Assembly (NCBI GenBank): GCA_963678705.1
Contig: OY783207.1
Span: 21,860,001 to 21,924,000, forward strand
Source of the DNA: Panorpa germanica
Lineage: Eukaryota > Arthropoda > Insecta > Mecoptera > Panorpidae
Length of the DNA stretch: 64,000 bases
Direction of reading: 5' to 3'
Below are positions 61,759-64,000 of this stretch, piece after piece. Each line of letters starts with the position of its first letter. Position 1 is the stretch's first letter. The notes under the pieces are model-generated. The model ran no database searches and was not told the DNA's origin. It saw only the letters and a list, made by a program, of their open reading frames with translations. The position numbers were made by a program, and so were the translations under genes.

Positions 61759-64000
61759 ATAATTTTTTTTTATATATTGAATGAATGAATTTTCTTTCAA
61801 TACTTAGTACAGAAAGGGCATTTAGTCTATCCTTGGACATAGTGTTTCTGAAAAATTTTCATTTTAATTGATTTATTTTTTGTTTTATACTCTTGTTTTA
61901 AATGAAGAAATGGCCCAGGCGGTGCAGCTGATTTTATGTACACTTTGTTATGAAAAGTTTTGTTATTAGTTTATTAATATAATCAATATTAAAGTTAATA
62001 CTCATCTTTACGCTTATTTACAGTCACAGTCTCAGTAACGATTCACAAACGACTGAAGTATAAAAAGTCAAATACCATCCCTAATTATGTAAACAAAAAT
62101 AATCTTACAATAACTGACGCGTCACAAGTGCGGCCAGACGGCTCATGTCATGTTATTTCAGTAAGCCCCGGTAATCTTTATTCTCGTGCAATGCACGGAT
62201 CAACACCATATTCTTCATATAGTTTGCACTGAGTATCTTCTCTCTCACGAGCTATGCAATGTATTTCATATTCCATAGTAGTTATATTGAGCAGCTACGT
62301 GCGTTGTGGAGAGCGCACGGGGAGTATTTCTTCGAGTGAAAATAAGTTATAATTAATTCGGCATAGAGACTAAGTTGATTCCTTGCAACTTCCTAAGTAT
62401 AAAGTCAGTATGTAGTTGGGGTATTACATGATATTTTGTGATTCTTTTTTCTTTTTTAAGTTATAAATATTTGGTAGTGCAGCGCACGAGTGCACTTATG
62501 GTACAGCCGCCCCTGCTCACGAGACCTAATTTAAAATCTTAAAACCCTGATCGAGGTACACGTCATTCATTGACCTCTCATTTGCATTCGATGACGTCGT
62601 CGTCCGTGTTCTTTACCGTCCTGACGCACTGACGTCGTGTCACTCAGAGATACATCGACGCCGCGACGCGTCTAATGCAGGTGTCGTAAATATCGTCCGG
62701 ACGCGGACGCAGAACAAAACGAAACAAAACGTGAGCTAAACTAAATGCTGTAAATCGTCAACATTTTGCGAGTGATCTATTACTCCCTCTAGCCCCACTC
62801 CCCTTGCCCCTGTGCACCAGACGGCCTGAGTAACGAATTGCCACTAGAGGTATTTTATAATGATCCAAAAAATAAATTATAAACAAAATTATTGCTAAAC
62901 GTGGTTGGTATTTAGACTGGTCTAGTTGCATCAGGGAGTCGAAACCTGCAGGTTGTTTAATGCAGTAACTGAAAGCGAGGTTACACTGTGCTTGTAGCTG
63001 TCGCGGCAGTGTCCACTGTCACGCTTTATTATACGAGTAGGCTAGTTGGGTAGATTACAGTTTATAACATCTATAAGGTGCCTTTGTAAAAATTCATTTA
63101 ATCAAAATAATGTTTATTTGATGTTATAGAAATGTTTTTGATAATGCAATAATAGTATGCAGTGGCGGATTAAAAGCAGACGCATAAGGCGGGGCACGGC
63201 TTATGAGAAGTGTAACCCTACCCGTTCTATCTGGTGGTAGTTTACTTATTTTAAGAGAGCGATTATACAATCCTCTTTAGCGAAGGGTTCTTTAAGTGAA
63301 CTGTATCGCCTTGAGTCGGATGACCAAGCTTATTGTGAATGTTTTATATATCTATCAGGACTTAGTACTTCATCTAATAATATTATAGAAATAATTAGGT
63401 TTACTTACTTTTTGTGCTCTGCAGGCTGCTATGCCAATTCTAAGTACTTTACAATTAAAACAATGTATTCATTAACACTTTTTTTCTTTATTGAAAATTC
63501 AATTATTTAATACATTTCTTTACTGTACCCCTCACTTAGGCGTCTAAAAACTATAAAAAATCTACGTTTTAGTTTACATATGAACCTTTACACTGGTTCC
63601 TAAATAGTTAGTAATAATATATCAATAATTAATGAATCTATGAGACTGTTAAAGAGGCAAGATGAAGAACGCAGCTAAAAAGGCAGCCGACTAAACCAAG
63701 ACAAAAATCAATATATTCTAATTCTTTTAATTTATAAAATATCATATATTCGTACTGCTTTGTTTTCTTTATTGTTATACGACGATTTCAACTGTTAGGC
63801 CTGTCACACACATTCCAGTTTATTTATGCAAATTTTGACAGGACGTATACGCGCTACTACGCTTTACCTATCTGAATTCTGTAAATGCAAGGAACTCGCA
63901 CACTGTAAGCAACAAAGCCGTCCGAATACGGGCGTTACCTACCTCTCACATTGAATCCGAATATCAGCGAATTTTAACCGAGCGTGTACATGCTAATACG
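61759..64000. other. Right-end region: CpG-rich block and repeat scraps
   Basis: 62560-62725 is unusually CpG-rich for this window, with several GACGTC/TGACG motifs; it could be a promoter or a first exon of a gene lying to the right. CAGTGGCGGATTAAAAGC at about 63162 resembles a hAT-type end, and TTAGGCCTGTCACACACATT at 63797 resembles a MITE end. No coding exon supported. Confidence 0.4.

Overview
The window is AT-rich animal DNA with short spliced genes, GT-AG introns and many small DNA transposons. It fits an insect nuclear genome. A Helitron-like tail, a tRNA-derived SINE and abundant MITEs are compatible with a lepidopteran, but the order is not proven from sequence alone. There is no operon structure, no tRNA or rRNA gene and no CRISPR array. 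I saw no retrovirus or LTR element.

Left end (1-7.4 kb). An unrecognised acidic nuclear-type protein (minus) and the splicing factor YJU2 (plus) fire divergently from about 275 bp. YJU2 converges on the 3' end of BRF1, the TFIIIB subunit of RNA polymerase III. All 11 BRF1 coding exons can be placed and sum to an exact frame of 642 residues.

Middle (7.4-32.9 kb). One BRF1 intron of about 24.9 kb separates the first three coding exons (32.2-32.9 kb) from the other eight (3.6-7.35 kb). A complete BTB-BACK-PHR gene (BTBD6/lute type) is nested in it on the opposite strand. So are one convincing but unidentified coding exon (16.4 kb), a second likely exon (22.7 kb), and many MITEs, SINEs, a Harbinger relic and a Helitron-like piece.

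Right of BRF1 (34.6-36.9 kb). Cytoplasmic tryptophanyl-tRNA synthetase lies on the minus strand, upstream of BRF1 and in the same direction. BRF1 and this synthetase both serve translation capacity (tRNA transcription and tRNA charging), but nothing shows they are co-transcribed.

Right half (37-64 kb). I found no conserved host gene. It is a repeat-rich intergenic or very long intronic region: MITE families, SINEs, two LINE 3'-end remnants, microsatellites and a CpG-rich block near 62.6 kb that may mark a promoter.

The most interesting non-genic signal is a MITE family with ATGGGCTTGTGTCC termini, about 600-670 bp when full. It has at least eight copies or fragments, no variable target duplication and a fixed A/T boundary. 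It occurs in several inverted pairs and has a diverged subfamily that was itself hit by a second MITE.
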